From the NCBI RefSeq assembly GCF_048564905.1, contig NC_133007.1, positions 15,002,001 through 15,066,000 on the forward strand: a DNA stretch of 64,000 bases, written 5' to 3'. The position numbers and the translations under genes were made by a program. Below the pieces are notes generated by a model. The model made no database searches and was not told where the DNA came from. It saw nothing but the letters and a program-made list of their open reading frames with translations. Each line of letters starts with the position of its first letter. The stretch's first letter is position 1. This stretch comes from Vicugna pacos. Its lineage: Eukaryota > Chordata > Mammalia > Artiodactyla > Camelidae. Of this stretch, positions 61,982 through 64,000 are shown in pieces.

Positions 61982-62087
61982 CCACGGTTCTTGGCTGACT
62001 CCTCATCAGAACTGCAACAGCGGCACAAGACTGAAGCAGCCACAAGACGGGAGGAATCTGACACTGAAACGACAGCTTCACAAAACA
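61982..62087 (+). other. SELE: SELE exon 1 (5'UTR)
   Basis: The exon starts about 25-30 bases after the TATA box and ends at AAAACA/GTAAGT (donor at 62088). It is non-coding and contains no ATG leading into the main frame. The start is inferred from TATA spacing. Confidence 0.75.
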
Positions 62088-63451
62088 GTAAGTGCCGAGA
62101 AGTCTTTACAAGAGCAGCCTTGGGTGTGAAACGGAGACTATCACCGTGAACTGATAGGCAAAAAACCTGATAAAAGGTCTGTGCAAGCTCTTACTGTATT
62201 CAGACTAGATAAAACCTGGCTTTTCTTTTTGACTTAAATGATAAAAATCTTAACTTTTTAACTTACTCATTTGGTAAACTTTGGCGTGAACAAAGATTGT
62301 GGCAGAGGATTCCAATCCTTTGCCTAAGAGTCTTATCATGCCACTCTACACCTCATTATAGAATGATGTAAGTGACTACCAAGGAGCTCATTCTGTAATT
62401 GATTTTGTTCTTTCTCCCCCCAGAAAAGCATTTCAAGTCTAATCTTTGGATCCAAAAAACTCTTGAAGGCATGATTGCTTCACAGTTTCTCCCTGCTCTC
62501 ATGTTCGGTAAGTGAATGTCATTCATCAGACCAGGGTTCCTTATCCTCCGCCCTACGGACATAAGCCTTCCTTAGGCGGGACTCCCTGTGCACCCTAGGT
62601 GGTTTAGCATCACTCTCGGCCTTGCTTCACAATGTGTCAGGCCCTGGGCTAAGGGTAATTTACCTCCTTGTGTCTCAGCTTCCTTCTGTAGAGAGTTTTG
62701 ATCGTAAATAACCTGTTTCCCAGAGGCATTATCAGGATTCAGTCTCATGGTTCATGTGAAGTCTTTGCCTCAGGCAGTGCTTGGTGGTGCATATTAAATG
62801 CTTAATGAAGCTTGGTCATTCTGATTAGTATTCTACTGTTAAGTGGCTATCCTGTTAGGTTACGGCGGGTGAGTGCTGGTAAAGCACCAAATGGAGGGTC
62901 AGTCACAAAAAAGATACAGAGTAAGTGGTAGTTTCTCCATCCAGACTCCTTCCTGCTTTGGAAAAGGTAAACAAAAAGTCTGAGTTATCCCCAAGGCCAA
63001 AAATAAGATAATAGAAAGTCCAGGACTAAACTTCCCCATTCCTTTCATGTGTTTCCCCCATTAGTGCTTCTCCCATTTAAAGAGAGTGAAGCCTGGTCTT
63101 ACAACGCTTCCACGGAATACATGACTTTTGATGAGGCCAGTGCTTATTGCCAGCAAAGGTTCACACATCTGGTCGCAATTCAAAACCAGGAAGAGATCAA
63201 ATACCTGAATGCCATGTTCAGGTATTCACCAAATTACTATTGGATTGGAATCAGAAAGATCAACAATACGTGGACCTGGATTGGGACCCAGAAACCTCTG
63301 ACCGAAGAGGCTGAGAACTGGGCTCCAGGTGAACCAAACAACAAGCAAAGCGACGAGGACTGTGTGGAGATCTACATCAAGAGAGACAAAGACACGGGCA
63401 AGTGGAATGATGAGAGATGCAGCAAAAAGAAGCTCGCCTTGTGCTACACAG
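61982..63451 (+). CDS. SELE: SELE (E-selectin), exons 1-3, 3' truncated by the window
   Basis: E-selectin is a type I membrane lectin of activated endothelium that binds sialyl-Lewis-x ligands and makes leukocytes roll. Exon 1 (about 61982-62087) is non-coding, exon 2 (62424-62507) carries the ATG, and exon 3 (63065-63451) encodes the C-type lectin domain. The EGF-like, Sushi, membrane and tail exons lie beyond the right edge. In mature numbering from W1, the calcium and ligand residues E80, N82, E88, N105 and D106 are present, as are Y48, R97 and E107. Cysteines 19, 90, 109 and 117 fit the two disulfides. Sequons are visible at N4 (NAS) and N57 (NNT). All GT-AG junctions hold phase. Same orientation as METTL18, 40 kb downstream of it. 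Confidence 0.97.
62424..62507 (+). CDS. SELE: SELE exon 2: leader end and signal peptide start
   Basis: Acceptor TCTCCCCCCAG ends at 62423 and donor GTAAGT starts at 62508. The ATG is at 62471 with G at -3. The coding part is 37 nt, [12 protein letters not shown] plus one base that makes valine with exon 3. This matches the human MIASQFL start. Confidence 0.95.
62630..62830 (+). mobile_element. MIR SINE in SELE intron 2
   Basis: CCTTGTGTCTCAGCTTCCTT, AATAACCTGTTTCCCAGAGG and AGTGCTTGGTGGTGCATATT keep the MIR order. Confidence 0.72.
63065..63451 (+). CDS. SELE: SELE exon 3: signal peptide end and C-type lectin domain
   Basis: 387 nt, acceptor CCCCATTAG, donor GTAGGG. It encodes [10 protein letters not shown] and then the mature protein from WSYN. 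The lectin domain carries YYWIGIRK, the [10 protein letters not shown] loop, [10 protein letters not shown] and WNDERC. The predicted signal peptide is 22 residues, one more than I recall for human. An open frame continues a few codons into the intron, so ORF-based ends overshoot. Confidence 0.97.
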
Positions 63452-64000
63452 GTAGGGAGGGAGGTGGGAGGTGAGGCAGCCAAGGGAGGCAGATTCAGCC
63501 CGTGAGCGTCCTGACAAATTGTGGCCAGAATGCAGAAACTGGTCCCTACTGTGGCCATCTTCTGTTCTAAAAGATCTGGTTTTAAAACAGTCTGTTTGAT
63601 AAAGTATCCCTTTTTGCTTCTTTGTGTGAATGTTAAGCAAGAATGTATGTATTTTTGTATTCATATATGCATATATATATATAGGTCTATACTTACACAC
63701 TGTGTGTATACACACATATAATACACTTTTGAGTCACTTGTCTATTTGCAGTAGGGGAACTCCCTTTAGGGTTTGTGATAAAGTGAATCTTCTATTTTTG
63801 GTGCCAGTTACAGCCAGACCCCTGACATCTGTAATGAACATCCAGGTTTAAAATGGTTGAGCCTAAAACTCAGCTTTGGCATTGGTAAAGCACTGCAGTT
63901 AAATTTCTGGCACTCTGTAGCGCTGGTGACATGTCTGTTGCACACTGTTGATCCTAATTTCAAAGGAACTCATTGTAAGTATAATAACAATCATCATCAT
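63452..64000 (+). other. SELE: SELE intron 3 (start)
   Basis: Starts GTAGGG and has not reached the EGF-like exon by the window end. It contains a TA/TG-rich patch (63640-63725). No exon is seen. Confidence 0.8.

Noticed and set aside
63049-63064. ATG at 63049 as start of the SELE lectin frame
   Set aside because: It is in the intron. The acceptor AG at 63063-63064 and exon 2 with MIASQFL give the true start.

Overview
The window is mammalian nuclear DNA: large introns, GT-AG and one AT-AC splice boundary, and L1, L2, MIR and MLT1 repeats. It holds the head-to-head pair FIRRM (C1orf112) / METTL18 and the 5' part of SELE (E-selectin), a gene group I know from human chromosome 1q24. The younger L1 3' ends carry a variant tail that I associate with camelids. 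No ruminant, pig, whale, carnivore or horse SINE is visible, but I also did not see the common camelid tRNA-derived SINE. 'Cetartiodactyl, probably camelid' is therefore an inference, not a proof.

Positions 1-19172 (minus strand): the first ten coding exons of FIRRM, read right to left, encode 340 codons plus 2 bases in one unbroken phase. That is about the first 40% of the roughly 850-residue protein; the gene continues off the left edge. Intron 1 is not GT-AG. It starts ATATCCTT, has the branch motif TTCCTTAAT and ends in AC, so it is a minor-spliceosome (U12-type) AT-AC intron. Positions 19173-19500: a GC-rich bidirectional promoter with ETS-type sites. Positions about 19385-21775 (plus strand): METTL18, with a non-coding first exon and an intact 374-codon reading frame in one exon.

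Positions 21.8-61.8 kb: a 40-kb gene-poor interval built from repeats. It holds L1 fragments on both strands, some nested, long L2 3' segments, many MIRs, one MLT1 LTR and one MER5-like element. It also holds two processed pseudogenes: YWHAQ (14-3-3 theta, plus strand, with an L1 inserted in its 3'UTR) and PTMA (prothymosin alpha, minus strand). A second MLT1 LTR lies in a FIRRM intron.

Positions 61.8-64.0 kb (plus strand): the SELE promoter (ATF-like site, two kappa-B sites, TATA box), the non-coding exon 1, the start-codon exon 2 and the C-type lectin exon 3. The window ends in intron 3.

The three genes work separately: FIRRM acts with FIGNL1 on RAD51 in DNA repair, METTL18 methylates a histidine of ribosomal protein uL3, and SELE is the cytokine-induced endothelial adhesion receptor. 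Only FIRRM and METTL18 share regulatory DNA. I found no RNA genes, CRISPR arrays or operon-like structures.
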